From NCBI RefSeq assembly GCF_014323605.1, contig NZ_SCMB01000002.1:124001-188000 (forward strand): a stretch of 64,000 nucleotides of DNA. The letters are read 5' to 3'. Positions 17,576 through 26,856 of this stretch are shown in pieces. Origin of the DNA: Lactobacillus kimbladii. GTDB taxonomy: Bacteria; Bacillota; Bacilli; Lactobacillales; Lactobacillaceae. The position numbers and the translations under genes were made by a program. Numbering within the stretch: position 1 is the stretch's first letter; each line of letters starts with the position of its first letter. Below the pieces are notes generated by a model. The model ran no database searches and was not told where the DNA came from. It saw only the letters and a list, made by a program, of their open reading frames with translations.

Positions 17576-18577
17576 TCAATCAATGTTTTTAGTATACCAC
17601 TCATTTAGTTTAACATTAAGCTTTATTAGGTCCTGTTCACTTTTAAATGAGTCTAACTTTGTGAGAAAAACTTCACTATTTCTGATATCTTTTCCATGAT
17701 TTTGAAAGACTACAATTGATTTTTGATTAAATTTATTCTGAAAGGCACTGTCGGGTAACTCAATTATTGCACGCAGAAAAACCTTATCACTTAGCCATGG
17801 CATAAAGTCACTACCACCTTTGCCAGACAAAATATTTTGTGGCACAATCAGGAAAGCATAACCGCCGGCTTTAAGATTTTTAATAATCTGTTCAATAAAT
17901 AAAAGATGAGCAAGCGAGTGACCAATTTCAGATTTGGTAGCAAAATTTTTTGCATTTTTATCAAGTGGATAATAACCAACTGGCAAGTCACTTACGACAA
18001 CATCAGGGCTGTTAAACATCCAGGGAGTTAAAGCATCCTGGCAAAACAATTCAATATCAACATTACTCAAATGAGCTTCAATATCAGCAAAGCTCAACAT
18101 TTCTTCATCATTATCAATACCATAAAGTTCAAAATCAGACTTCGAATGATTTGCACTTTTCAACTGATTAATCACAGAAAATAATAAATTCCCAGTTCCA
18201 ATTGCTGGATCAGTGATTATCAATTTTTCTTTTGGTAAAAGTTTTAACATAAACATTGCAATCACTGTTGAAATCGCTGGCGGTGTTGGCATTTGATTGA
18301 CATCTAGTCCATCTTCATTAACCGCTTTTAAAGTTAAATAAGTAAAAATCTGCAACTTTAATTTATTGGAAAGTTTATTATATTTTAATCTTGCATATTT
18401 GTGACTCAATTCTTGAATAGTTTTTTTATCGGGAGCACCCAGCTCAACTTTAATTTGTTTATTTTCAAGGTTATCAAAAGTTTCTGTCAGAGCATCCCCA
18501 AAAGAGACATTCAATGCCTCTTGTAAACACTTAACACAGTCTAAGAAATCATTAAACAGTTTTTCAATTTTATCCAT
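17576..18577 (-). CDS. YtxK-like class I SAM-dependent methyltransferase
   Basis: A 333-residue protein with an N6-adenine methylase-type core: SAM-binding motif DPAIGTGNLLF (about residues 122-132), and DLPVGYYP (about 194-201) where true DNA adenine methylases have NPPY. The Asp-Leu-Pro-Val version and the lack of a target-recognition domain or restriction partner argue against a restriction-modification role. Homologues sit at the end of comG operons across Bacilli. The substrate is unknown. The start is an ATG behind AAGGGG, 60 bases downstream of the small comGG-like gene and on the same strand. Confidence 0.85.
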   Translation of the reverse strand: MDKIEKLFNDFLDCVKCLQEALNVSFGDALTETFDNLENKQIKVELGAPDKKTIQELSHKYARLKYNKLSNKLKLQIFTYLTLKAVNEDGLDVNQMPTPPAISTVIAMFMLKLLPKEKLIITDPAIGTGNLLFSVINQLKSANHSKSDFELYGIDNDEEMLSFADIEAHLSNVDIELFCQDALTPWMFNSPDVVVSDLPVGYYPLDKNAKNFATKSEIGHSLAHLLFIEQIIKNLKAGGYAFLIVPQNILSGKGGSDFMPWLSDKVFLRAIIELPDSAFQNKFNQKSIVVFQNHGKDIRNSEVFLTKLDSFKSEQDLIKLNVKLNEWYTKNID

Positions 18578-18637
18578 TGCTTATTCCCCTTATCTCTTAA
18601 ACATTTTAATAGAAAAAAGGTAATTAGAGCAAGAGAA

Positions 18638-18796
18638 TCAATCATTAATTAAATATTCAATTAATAAAAAATCATTTTCCATACTTTCTTGATAAATATC
18701 CAGATAAAATTGAATAAAAATTAAACAAGTGATTAATACCAGAATGCTGCTAAGAAACGCGTTAGCTTTTAGTCTTAGGCTTTTGTTTTTGCTCAT
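18638..18796 (-). CDS. comGG: Small ComGG-like pseudopilin candidate (52 residues)
   Basis: A short ORF read directly from the sequence: ATG at 18794-18796, stop at 18638-18640, with AAAAGGA about six bases upstream. It overlaps the end of comGF by 35 bases in another frame. The N-terminus is basic (MSKNKSLRLK), followed by one long hydrophobic helix (about residues 12-31) and an acidic end (YQESMENDF). This is the pattern of a minor type IV pseudopilin. Position after comGF matches comGG of other Firmicutes, which is usually ~120 residues, so this copy is either very short or degenerate. It lacks the GF-x4-E prepilin cleavage motif. Assignment is by position and topology only. Confidence 0.6.
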   Translation of the reverse strand: MSKNKSLRLKANAFLSSILVLITCLIFIQFYLDIYQESMENDFLLIEYLIND

Positions 18797-19295
18797 TTAA
18801 TTCCTTTTCTTTATTTTTTGGTCTAGTGCCAAATTTGAAATATAACTCTGATTTTCTGCCATCTGCTTCCGTAACATTTATTTGCAACATTTTATCTCTA
18901 GTGGTAAAACTGGACTTTTTTACATTTAATAATAGCGGCATGTGTCCACCTTCAGGAGTAGTCACACGTAACATCTTTTTATATTGTGTCAAACGATATA
19001 TTGTATCGTTTCCTTGCGCATCAATTTTTTCAAAAACTGCTTTTTCAGAATTGGATCTCTCTGGTAAAGTAAATACTCTTTGGCTACCTTTGCCCTTAAT
19101 AAACCGGTTTAGCTGCACGTAAGAAAATACAATGTCGTCAGTGCGATGTTGAACTTTATTTGCTAATGTAAGACTTTTTAATAAATTCTGTAGAATCAGT
19201 ACTACGATCAATGTTATAAAGACCGCAAACACAGCTTCTGCCAAAATAAAGCCTTTAGTTTTTAATTTTGTATATCTTTTCTTCTGTTTTATCAT
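18762..19295 (-). CDS. comGF: ComGF-like minor pseudopilin
   Basis: About 177 residues. A prepilin-type N-terminus, KTKGFILAEAVFAVF, is followed by a hydrophobic helix and a beta-rich globular part, ending in a lysine-rich tail. It would be processed by the prepilin peptidase (ComC) and built into the competence pseudopilus that draws DNA through the cell wall. Upstream in-frame ATGs at codons -9 and -13 exist, but the start at 19293-19295 puts the prepilin motif at the usual distance from the N-terminus. It overlaps comGE by about 40 bases. Confidence 0.8.
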   Translation of the reverse strand: MIKQKKRYTKLKTKGFILAEAVFAVFITLIVVLILQNLLKSLTLANKVQHRTDDIVFSYVQLNRFIKGKGSQRVFTLPERSNSEKAVFEKIDAQGNDTIYRLTQYKKMLRVTTPEGGHMPLLLNVKKSSFTTRDKMLQINVTEADGRKSELYFKFGTRPKNKEKELNEQKQKPKTKS

Positions 19296-19530
19296 AAATG
19301 CTATTTTTACCACTAAGCTCATAAATGTGATCATGAACTAATATTCTTTTTATTTCATGCTCTTTTAAAACGCGCCAAGCATATGCTCGATCTGTTTTTT
19401 GCTCTATTCTGCGCTCGATTATTCTACTTTCTCTCACAGTTAATGCTAAAGTTGCAACACTTACTAATGCAATTATTAAACCAACCATACTCTCTGCCAT
19501 CAAAAAACCGCTTTTTTTCCTATTTGTCAT
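19255..19530 (-). CDS. comGE: ComGE-like minor pseudopilin
   Basis: 91 residues with a short basic leader and the prepilin motif KKSGFLMAESMVGLI, then a single hydrophobic helix and a charged region (RIIERRIEQK). The ATG overlaps the comGD stop (GATGACAAATAG). The track-style TTG one codon earlier is less likely. Its role would be a minor subunit of the competence pseudopilus. Family assignment comes from operon position and the motif, as the sequence beyond the helix is poorly conserved. Confidence 0.78.
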   Translation of the reverse strand: MTNRKKSGFLMAESMVGLIIALVSVATLALTVRESRIIERRIEQKTDRAYAWRVLKEHEIKRILVHDHIYELSGKNSIYDKTEEKIYKIKN

Positions 19531-19942
19531 CAATTGCTCGTCCCCAGGTCATTTGCAGCTTCACTCTTCGAGTATCTTGATGGTTTCTAACAGTGATTGT
19601 GTGTGGTGGTAATGAACCACTAATTGAAATTTTCAATAGGCTTAAGTTGCTTATACTTATTTGTGGTTCTATTTTTATTATCTGCGGCTTTTTTCCTCCG
19701 GTAATTATTATTTCTTTTAAAGAAGGATAATATCTAACTATACTTGTGCGATTTTGTATTGCTGATCTTCTTGCTGCATGTTCAATAGAGCTCTTAATTT
19801 CTTTAACTGTATTTTCAAGTATTAGTTTTTCTCTATATTCATTTATTTTTAGAGCACCTAAACCGGCTAAACCAAGCGTAATAGTGAGGGTAACAACCAT
19901 TTCAACTAGAGTAAAACCCTGTAGTTTGAACTTATTTAGCAT
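19520..19942 (-). CDS. comGD: ComGD-like pseudopilin
   Basis: 140 residues. It has the prepilin signature QGFTLVEMVVTLTIT near residue 8, a hydrophobic helix, then a GspH-like beta domain (about 40-140). It would be cleaved before the conserved Phe and N-methylated, then join the competence pseudopilus. An in-frame TTG three codons earlier exists, but the ATG overlapping the comGC end is preferred. The ribosome site is weak, so translational coupling to comGC is likely. Confidence 0.85.
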   Translation of the reverse strand: MLNKFKLQGFTLVEMVVTLTITLGLAGLGALKINEYREKLILENTVKEIKSSIEHAARRSAIQNRTSIVRYYPSLKEIIITGGKKPQIIKIEPQISISNLSLLKISISGSLPPHTITVRNHQDTRRVKLQMTWGRAIDDK

Positions 19943-20270
19943 TTCTTTCAACTACACCATCAGTAACCGTATAGTTTTTAGACTTTGTAAATTGTTTTTT
20001 AGTTAAATAGCCATCATCAAACATATTTTGAAAATTAATTTCTTTACCATTACGATCTTTGTCATCTTCGTAAAGTGTAGCTTGAGTTTGCAAGGTTGTT
20101 TTAAAAGCATCATTAGTCCTTTCTTTAGCACTATTTTTTTGCTTTGTTAAATTTGGTGCAATGATTATAAGCAGCATAACTATAATTGCAACCACTACTA
20201 CCATTTCAATTAAAGTAAAACCTTTTACCTTGCGTTTCTTAGGTGTAAATTTTGTCAAAATGTTTTTCAC
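19932..20270 (-). CDS. comGC: ComGC, major competence pseudopilin
   Basis: 112 residues with the canonical prepilin motif KGFTLIEMVVVVAII (about residues 16-30) and hydrophobic helix to about 42, then a short polar C-terminal domain. It is the main subunit of the type IV-like pseudopilus that binds incoming DNA. The neighbours comGA (ATPase) and comGB (platform) directly upstream support this. It starts at an ATG behind GGAGG, nine bases after comGB. Whether the strain is naturally transformable cannot be told, because comEA/EC/FA and comC are outside the window. Confidence 0.93.
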   Translation of the reverse strand: MKNILTKFTPKKRKVKGFTLIEMVVVVAIIVMLLIIIAPNLTKQKNSAKERTNDAFKTTLQTQATLYEDDKDRNGKEINFQNMFDDGYLTKKQFTKSKNYTVTDGVVERNAK

Positions 20271-20279
20271 TTTTTCCTC

Positions 20280-21284
20280 CTATATTTCTTGCATCATTGC
20301 ATACATTGGCAATAAAAGTTTCAAATATAATCCAATAATGCATAAACCGATTAAAATAAAACAAATGGGTTGAACATTTACTATTAATTTCTCAATCTTT
20401 TGTGTTAAATCATTAAAAAAAGAACGTCCTAATAATAAAAACTTTTTACTCAAGTCATCTCTTGTTGCTCCGGCTTTTACCAGCAATAAAATTTCATTAG
20501 GTAAAAATTGCTCTTTTTCTATGATTTCTTCAGGATTCATCCCCTGAGCCAGCTGTCTACCGACTTTTTTCCCTACATATTGTTGTAAAGATCCCTTAAC
20601 TTGCATGGCTGAATAGTCACAAATTTTTTGTAAGGAAAAACCACTAGCTAGTAGTAGTCCGGTATCATAGATCAGGATATATTTCACATAAATTTGAATT
20701 AACGGCCCGATAATTGGAAAGCCACTAAGTCTCTTCAAAGAGCGATAATCTTGTTTTCTTAGTAACAGAAGTATTCTGCTCATAAAATAAACTAAACTTA
20801 AACTCAAAATTAATAAAAGCAATAGCAGATAGTCTCCAGTATGTTCACCTGTTTCAGCAAACTGATTAGATACAAAAGTCTGCATAAATAATAGAAGAAA
20901 AATCATCATTAACACTAAAATAAAAGGGTATGTCATTTCAGATTTCAACTTTTTTATTTGCTCATGTTTCAAACGAGTAAGAGTTGCAATTTGGGTTAAA
21001 CATTCAATTAGGTTTCCCTGTACCATCGATAGCTCAATCTGAGTAGCAATAGTCTTGGGAAAGCCCAAATTCAACATTTCAGAACTTAGTTTCTTTCCAG
21101 ACTGAATTCTTTTACTCAAACTATTAAATAAAATTTTCTTTTGAGGCCATATTATTGGCATCATTTCCAAACTCGTATTTAATGAAAAGCCATTTGACAA
21201 ACTATTTTGTAAATATTCAAGAAATTCTAAGCGCTCTTTATTTGATAATTTATCCTGCCTGAAATTTTTCAAAGACCTGTTCAC
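20280..21284 (-). CDS. comGB: ComGB, type II secretion/type IV pilus platform protein
   Basis: 334-residue polytopic membrane protein of the GspF/PilC family. It contains two T2SF repeats (about residues 15-130 and 215-330) and three hydrophobic segments (about 122-143, 150-172, 305-327). It anchors pseudopilus assembly in the membrane. The GTG start overlaps the end of comGA by 35 bases in a different frame and has no clear ribosome site, so it depends on coupling. A TTG four codons later is an alternative. Confidence 0.9.
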   Translation of the reverse strand: MNRSLKNFRQDKLSNKERLEFLEYLQNSLSNGFSLNTSLEMMPIIWPQKKILFNSLSKRIQSGKKLSSEMLNLGFPKTIATQIELSMVQGNLIECLTQIATLTRLKHEQIKKLKSEMTYPFILVLMMIFLLLFMQTFVSNQFAETGEHTGDYLLLLLLILSLSLVYFMSRILLLLRKQDYRSLKRLSGFPIIGPLIQIYVKYILIYDTGLLLASGFSLQKICDYSAMQVKGSLQQYVGKKVGRQLAQGMNPEEIIEKEQFLPNEILLLVKAGATRDDLSKKFLLLGRSFFNDLTQKIEKLIVNVQPICFILIGLCIIGLYLKLLLPMYAMMQEI

Positions 21285-22224
21285 TAATTTGATTCCTCTC
21301 CTTTAGCTTGACCAAATTTTGGTGCCAATTAACATAATCACCTCGCTTATGCTTGCTTATGTCCGCTTGTAATTGGCTTCCACTATCAATGTCCATTAAG
21401 CAGGCAAAACCTTTATCATTTGGCAATAGTCGTTGATAACTGACTGCGGTCAAACAGTTATAGAGATCCGCCGTGTTAATCTGCAGACTTTCTAATCTCG
21501 AAATGGTCTGCAAAGTACTTTTAGCATGGACAGTTGCTAAAACAAGATGACCACTTAAAGCAGCATCTACTGCAAGCCTTGCCGTTATCGCATTTCTAAT
21601 TTCACCAATTATTAAAATATCTGGTCTATGACGCAAAGCTGCTTCAAGCAACCTGGAATATGTAATTTCTGCCGTGAGATTAACCTGCGTTTGCAAAAAA
21701 TTTATTTCATGTATTTCCACTGGATCTTCAATTGTCATGACCATCTGATTCTGACCAATCATTTTGGCCAAGTTATACATAGTTGTAGTCTTACCAGAGC
21801 CAGTTGGACCACTAGTGACTATTAATCCTCTTTGATGCGCCAAAGTTTTCAGAATTTCTATTTGCTCATCAAAAAAATATTCACCTGTATTTATTTGATA
21901 AATAATTCTAATTACCAGTGATTCACAGTCATTAAAGTCTCCAATACTGGATAAACGCAGATAATATATTTGATCATGAAAATGATACTCAAAAGCTCCT
22001 ACCTGTGGCCTGCGATGTTCGGCAATATCCATTTGAGCAGCAAATTTCAAAAAATTGATCATTTCTTTGCCTTCATTTATGGAATATTCAGCTTGATTTT
22101 CTAAGCCAGTTATTGTGCGAAATTTAACAACTAAATTATCACCAACTATTAAAAAGAAAATGTCGCTCGCATGCTCATTTATCGCATCTTCAATTAAAGA
22201 ATTAACAGCTTCTTTGATTTTCAT
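21250..22224 (-). CDS. comGA: ComGA, traffic ATPase of the competence pseudopilus
   Basis: A 324-residue secretion ATPase of the GspE/PilB class, powering pseudopilus assembly at the cytoplasmic face. Walker A GPTGSGKT (residues 139-146), the Asp box region TIEDPVEIHE, Walker B DILIIGEIRN and the His box HLVLATVHAKST are all intact. It is the first gene of the comGA-GG run, with an AAGGAGG ribosome site at the ATG. In related Firmicutes the operon is switched on by ComK or the ComX/SigH sigma factor. I did not find a convincing com-box (TACGAATA) upstream. Confidence 0.95.
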   Translation of the reverse strand: MKIKEAVNSLIEDAINEHASDIFFLIVGDNLVVKFRTITGLENQAEYSINEGKEMINFLKFAAQMDIAEHRRPQVGAFEYHFHDQIYYLRLSSIGDFNDCESLVIRIIYQINTGEYFFDEQIEILKTLAHQRGLIVTSGPTGSGKTTTMYNLAKMIGQNQMVMTIEDPVEIHEINFLQTQVNLTAEITYSRLLEAALRHRPDILIIGEIRNAITARLAVDAALSGHLVLATVHAKSTLQTISRLESLQINTADLYNCLTAVSYQRLLPNDKGFACLMDIDSGSQLQADISKHKRGDYVNWHQNLVKLKERNQISEQVFEKFQAG

Positions 22225-22501
22225 AAAAACCTCCTTTCCTTGCTACCATAATTAATTACGCAAAAAAGCAAATTTTTTTCAGATATATTCAAAAAAGACT
22301 GGAGATCTTCACAATTAAATTTATAAAATAGATATCAGAAATTATTCAGGCTTTGATTATATTTTATTTACTCAAACAAAAAAGCCGTACGTTAGTGCTG
22401 CTTTTACTCATTAAATACTCATTCATAATACGATTTAAAAACATACTTATTAAAGAAAACAAGGCAGAGAAGTTGAAAAAATAATTTTAGACATAAAAAA
22501 A
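22225..22501. other. Non-coding region upstream of comGA
   Basis: About 280 AT-rich bases between the yebC terminator and comGA. It contains a weak hairpin-like block (AAAAAAGCC ... GCTTTTA at about 22380-22406) and scattered A/T tracts, but no ORF, RNA or clear promoter that I can support. It should contain the com promoter. Confidence 0.3.
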
Positions 22502-22533
22502 TTCTCTAAAACCGAATTTTCGATTCTAGAGAA
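22502..22533 (-). terminator. yebC terminator
   Basis: The stem TTCTCTA / TAGAGAA with an inner CGAA/TTCG stack is followed by seven T on the minus strand, 25 bases after the yebC stop. Confidence 0.8.
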
Positions 22534-22558
22534 CCCATTAAATTAAATGAATATTTTC

Positions 22559-23287
22559 TTATTCTTCGTCAGCTGCAGCTGTATAGACATTCTGAACATC
22601 ATCGTCATCTTCTAGAGCATCAACTAAATGGTCAAATTGCTCTTTTTTGTCATCTGGCACAGGCGTGGTATTTTCAGGTATCATTGTCAACTCTGCATTG
22701 GCTAATTTATAACCATCTTTTTCAAGTGCATCCCGAACTTGTGCAAATTGTTTAGGATCTGTATAAATTTCATAAGCATCATCGCTAGTTTGCAAGTCAT
22801 CTCCACCAGCATCCATAACGTCAAGTAACATCTGATCTTCATCAGCATCAGTGGTTGTGCGATCAATGACAATATAACCTTTACGATTGAACATATAAGC
22901 AACAGAACCGGTTGCTCCTAAAGAACCACCATTACGAGTAAACGCTACTCTAACTGCAGAAGCTGTCCGATTTTTATTATCAGTTAAAGCTTCGACAAAG
23001 ATAGCCACACCACCTGGTGCATAACCTTCATAAGTAATTTCATCATAATGTTCTTCTGAATTGCCTTCTGCCTTTTTAATAGCACGGTCAATATTTGACT
23101 TAGGCATATTGTTAGCATGGGCCTTGTCCATTACCATGCGCAAGTTAGGATTTCCGGAAGGGTCAGGACCACCATTCTTTGCAGCCATGTAAATTTCACG
23201 AGATAATTTTTGGAAAATCTTACCCCTCTTTGCGTCTTGTGCATTCTTGCGGCCTTGAATATTGTGCCATTTTGAGTGTCCTGACAT
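22559..23287 (-). CDS. yebC: YebC/PmpR-family DNA-binding regulator or translation factor
   Basis: 242 residues, typical YebC length. It opens [20 protein letters not shown], the diagnostic N-terminus, and includes [27 protein letters not shown] and [18 protein letters not shown]. Members bind DNA as regulators. Recent work on this family also links it to translation of proline-rich stretches. The C-terminus is acidic ([17 protein letters not shown]). It is a single gene with its own terminator. Confidence 0.95.
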   Translation of the reverse strand: MSGHSKWHNIQGRKNAQDAKRGKIFQKLSREIYMAAKNGGPDPSGNPNLRMVMDKAHANNMPKSNIDRAIKKAEGNSEEHYDEITYEGYAPGGVAIFVEALTDNKNRTASAVRVAFTRNGGSLGATGSVAYMFNRKGYIVIDRTTTDADEDQMLLDVMDAGGDDLQTSDDAYEIYTDPKQFAQVRDALEKDGYKLANAELTMIPENTTPVPDDKKEQFDHLVDALEDDDDVQNVYTAAADEE

Positions 23288-23494
23288 TTAAGAATCCTTC
23301 TTTCTTTTCTTATCATTAACGTTATTATCTTACCGCACAGGACCATAAATTTCAATACAAGCAACTATTTCTCCTGCTTTTTTAATTAAATATGAATGTG
23401 CTTTCATTAAAATAAGTTTCTCTAGCCTCTGGTCATCTTTTTATTTAATTAGTAAAATAAAAACATTAGTTGTTTTTCAAAGGAGAGAACTTTA

Positions 23495-25153
23495 GTGGAA
23501 GAAATAAATGCAAACAAAAAATATATTTCTTGGCCCGTTTTAACCTTGATGGCTTTTTGTACCGTTATTGGGTTAGACGATATAATGTACAACTTCCAAA
23601 ACCAAGGAATGCCAGTTGTTACTTCATGGATTATCATGTGTTTATTCTATGTTATTCCTTATTCTTTAATGGTTGGGCAACTGGGATCTGTTTTCAACAG
23701 TGAAGGTGGCGGTTTATCTTCTTGGGTTCGTGGAACTAATGGCGAATTTCTGGGATATTTTACAGCCTGGACTTACTGGGCTGCTTCCATTCCCTATGCG
23801 GTTGATTCTGCTAATGAAATTATCGTTGACATTGGCTGGGCACTGACAGGTTCGGAAAAGTTTCAAAGTCAAATCTCTAACACAAAATTTGCTTTAATGA
23901 CATTTGCCATGTTTATTATTTTCATTATTGTTGAACATTATTTTTCTCACTCAATGGAAGTCTTATCTACTATTGGCGGTGGACTCATGCTTATTATGAC
24001 CTTGATGTTTGTTTTCCTGGCATTTCTAGGACTGGCAAAATCAGGAGGTCATATGGCTACCCAACCATTTACCTGGCGGACATTAATTCCCAAATTTGAC
24101 ATGCATTATTGGACAACTATCGCAATGCTCATTTATGCCTTAAATGGCTGTGAATTGGTTGCTCCTTATGTGACCAAAATGAAAAAGCCTAAGTCTGACT
24201 TTCCAAAAGCAATGATTGCACTTGCTTTAATGACTATTTTTTTAACAGTTTTTGGTTCATTTGCACTGGGAATATATTTTAACAGTTATCATATTCCTAA
24301 CGATTTAAAAATGAACGGAGCTTATTACGTATTTGACATGGTCGGACACCAATACGGCTTAGGCAAAACTTTGCTTTATGTCTGGGCTTGGACTTCTGTT
24401 TTCTACAACGCTGCTTTATTAGCAGTACTACTTGACGCGATGACCAGAATGCTCATTTCTGATACTGGTGATAAGTACATGCCTAAATTTTTACAGAAAA
24501 AAGATAAAAATGGTCTGCCTATCAATGGTTACGTATTAACCGTTTCTTTATCGGCATTTATCATGCTCTTAGGTATCTTTTTACCAGACATGAACGACAT
24601 TTTCAATTGGCTGCTAAACCTGAATGGCATCATCTCACCGGGAGTAACTTGCTGGATATTTTTCTCCTTCATGCAAATTAGGAAAAACTCTAAAAAGTTT
24701 ACTTCAGACTATGTCTTTATAAAAAATGATAAATTAGGATATCTGGCCGGACTATTTTTATTGATAGTTACTGCTGCAGCTACTATCTTAGGCATTGCCC
24801 CACAAGATATTAAAAAATTCAGCGGTTATTGGTGGTATGAACTAATTATCAACATTGTTGCCATTATTGTCTTAATCGGCTTGGGAGTGATATTACCAAG
24901 CATTAGGCGTCGTGAAGAAGAATACGGCATCGCATTTAATCGCAGACAATGGATCACTATGTTCATCCTGATCATTGGTTCCATTATCTTTGACCTTTAT
25001 TTAGGCGAAAAAAATGCTTTATTTAATAATGCAATTATTAATTTCGGTCAGGTAAAAATCGGTATCAATATCTTTTTGATTATTATTGAAACAATATGTG
25101 CAATTTTAATTTGCTGGTTAGTTGGTAAAAGAAAGCCCATTACAACTAAATAA
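23495..25153 (+). CDS. APC-superfamily amino-acid permease
   Basis: 552 residues with about twelve to fourteen hydrophobic helices. The opening helix region has the APC-like ISWPVLTLMAFCTVIGLDDI, and GGGLSSWVRG between helices 2 and 3 is characteristic of the glutamate/GABA antiporter (GadC/YjeM) branch. The substrate is not determined. Amino-acid uptake or exchange for acid tolerance is a reasonable family-level guess. It starts at a GTG behind AGGAGAG and ends with its own terminator. It is a single gene between yebC and a HAD phosphatase. Confidence 0.87.
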   Translation: MEEINANKKYISWPVLTLMAFCTVIGLDDIMYNFQNQGMPVVTSWIIMCLFYVIPYSLMVGQLGSVFNSEGGGLSSWVRGTNGEFLGYFTAWTYWAASIPYAVDSANEIIVDIGWALTGSEKFQSQISNTKFALMTFAMFIIFIIVEHYFSHSMEVLSTIGGGLMLIMTLMFVFLAFLGLAKSGGHMATQPFTWRTLIPKFDMHYWTTIAMLIYALNGCELVAPYVTKMKKPKSDFPKAMIALALMTIFLTVFGSFALGIYFNSYHIPNDLKMNGAYYVFDMVGHQYGLGKTLLYVWAWTSVFYNAALLAVLLDAMTRMLISDTGDKYMPKFLQKKDKNGLPINGYVLTVSLSAFIMLLGIFLPDMNDIFNWLLNLNGIISPGVTCWIFFSFMQIRKNSKKFTSDYVFIKNDKLGYLAGLFLLIVTAAATILGIAPQDIKKFSGYWWYELIINIVAIIVLIGLGVILPSIRRREEEYGIAFNRRQWITMFILIIGSIIFDLYLGEKNALFNNAIINFGQVKIGINIFLIIIETICAILICWLVGKRKPITTK

Positions 25154-25161
25154 ATATAGAT

Positions 25162-25197
25162 AAAAGCAGAAACGTTGCCAGCAACATTTCTGCTTTT
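25162..25197 (+). terminator. Terminator after the amino-acid permease
   Basis: AAAAGCAGAAA(C)GTTGC / GCAAC(A)TTTCTGCTTTT, a long stem with a T tail, nine bases after the stop. Confidence 0.88.
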
Positions 25198-25282
25198 CCT
25201 TTTAAATTAATGAATATCTGGAGGTAAACCTCACGCTATTTACTATATAATATAACTAGTAACACTTATTAAGGAGATTAAA

Positions 25283-26095
25283 ATGACACATATTCCCTTT
25301 AAAGCTGTAGCAGTAGACATGGACGGTACTTTTGAAAATGATGACAAACAATATGATCATCAACGCTTTGAAAAAATTTTAACCAAGTTGAGGCAGCACC
25401 ACGTTCACTTTATAGTTTCCAGTGGCAGACCATTATCACGTTTGCGCCAAGATTTCTTTGATTTCTTGGACAGAATTGATATTGTAGCTGATAATGGTTC
25501 AATTCTCACTCAAGACAATAAAATAATTGTTCGTCACGTTTTTACCTATAAAACGGGTATTAAACTGATCAGTTTTATTGAAAATAATTATCCACAAGTA
25601 CATATTGCTGCTAGTGGGTTAGATCATTCTTATATTAACAAAAAAGCCCCGACTCAATTCAAAAATATGATGCATTTCTTTTACCCCAATGTAGTCGAGA
25701 TTGCAAAATTAGTTGATATCCCTACAAGCGATAGTTTAACAAAGCTAACTCTAAACTGTTCTTCCAAGCTCGCTGGCGAACTAGAAAAAAAGTTCAATCA
25801 AACAAACCCTGAACATATTCACTGTACTACCAGTGGTTTCGATAATATTGACGTTATGCCCAACAATGTTAATAAAGGGCAAGGCATTAAATATTTTTTG
25901 AGGTATTTTAATGTTAAGCCAGAAGAACTCATAGCGTTTGGAGATGGCATGAATGACCGTGAAATGATTGAATTGGCCGGGTACAGTTATGCGATGAAAA
26001 ACGGTCATGAAAAACTTAAAAAGATTGCAAAATATGAAGCACCATCAAATAATGACATGGGCGTTTTACAAGTATTAGAAAGTTTTCTAGATTAA
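25283..26095 (+). CDS. Cof-type HAD-IIB sugar/nucleotide phosphatase
   Basis: A 270-residue haloacid-dehalogenase hydrolase. Motif I is VDMDGTF (nucleophile Asp near residue 12). Motif II is the Ser of IVSSGRP. A type IIB cap lies in the middle (about 85-190), and motif IV GDGMNDREM is near residues 216-224. The family removes phosphate from sugar phosphates, FMN or PLP. The substrate cannot be read. It is followed 47 bases later by an ABC exporter pair and may share its transcript. Confidence 0.88.
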   Translation: MTHIPFKAVAVDMDGTFENDDKQYDHQRFEKILTKLRQHHVHFIVSSGRPLSRLRQDFFDFLDRIDIVADNGSILTQDNKIIVRHVFTYKTGIKLISFIENNYPQVHIAASGLDHSYINKKAPTQFKNMMHFFYPNVVEIAKLVDIPTSDSLTKLTLNCSSKLAGELEKKFNQTNPEHIHCTTSGFDNIDVMPNNVNKGQGIKYFLRYFNVKPEELIAFGDGMNDREMIELAGYSYAMKNGHEKLKKIAKYEAPSNNDMGVLQVLESFLD

Positions 26096-26142
26096 AATAA
26101 GTTTATATCAGTTATTTTAAAAATCAGTAAGGACAGATTTTC

Positions 26143-26844
26143 ATGAGTTATATTGACGTAAGACACAATTATAAACGCTATCAAACTGGAGATACTGAAA
26201 TATTGGCTAATAATGATGTCAGTTTTACCGTGGAAAAAGGTGAATTGGCTATTATTTTAGGCGCATCAGGAGCAGGTAAGTCTACAATTTTAAATATTTT
26301 AGGTGGAATGGATAACAATAGTTCTGGTGATGTTATTATCGATGGTAAAAATATTGCCAAATATAATAAAAGACAATTAACCAGTTATCGTCGTACTGAC
26401 ATCGGTTTTGTTTTCCAATTTTATAATTTAATTCAAAACCTAACAGCAAGAGAAAACGTAGAATTGGCTTCGGAAATAGTGCCAGATGCACTCGATCCGG
26501 TCAAAACTTTGATAGATGTTGGTCTTAAAAACCGCATTAATAATTTTCCTGCAGAACTTTCAGGTGGTGAACAACAAAGAGTGGCAATTGCTCGGGCAAT
26601 TGCCAAGAACCCCAAAATTTTACTTTGTGATGAACCAACAGGTGCACTTGATTATCAAACTGGAAAAAGCGTTTTGCAAACCATTATCAACATGAGTCGT
26701 GACAATGGTACTACAGTAGTGATAGTTACTCATAATAGTGCTTTAGCTCCCCTTGCTAACCGTGTGATTCACTTTCATGACGGCAAAGTTACTCAAATTG
26801 AAGAGAACACGAATCCAGCAGGTGTTGCCAGTGTTAAATGGTAG
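26143..26844 (+). CDS. ABC transporter ATP-binding protein (MacB/LolD type)
   Basis: 233-residue nucleotide-binding subunit. Walker [10 protein letters not shown] (about residues 39-47), Q-loop VFQFYNLI, signature [14 protein letters not shown], Walker [12 protein letters not shown], and the switch His in VIVTHN are intact. The next gene, 12 bases on, encodes its FtsX-type permease. This pair type exports lipids, lipoproteins or peptides, or acts mechanically rather than as a pump. The substrate is unknown. Confidence 0.93.
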   Translation: MSYIDVRHNYKRYQTGDTEILANNDVSFTVEKGELAIILGASGAGKSTILNILGGMDNNSSGDVIIDGKNIAKYNKRQLTSYRRTDIGFVFQFYNLIQNLTARENVELASEIVPDALDPVKTLIDVGLKNRINNFPAELSGGEQQRVAIARAIAKNPKILLCDEPTGALDYQTGKSVLQTIINMSRDNGTTVVIVTHNSALAPLANRVIHFHDGKVTQIEENTNPAGVASVKW

Positions 26845-26856
26845 AAAAGGCTAATC

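Noticed and set aside
17576..18577. DNA methylase of a restriction-modification system
   Set aside because: The NPPY motif is replaced by DLPV, there is no specificity or restriction partner, and the position in a com operon identifies the YtxK group.
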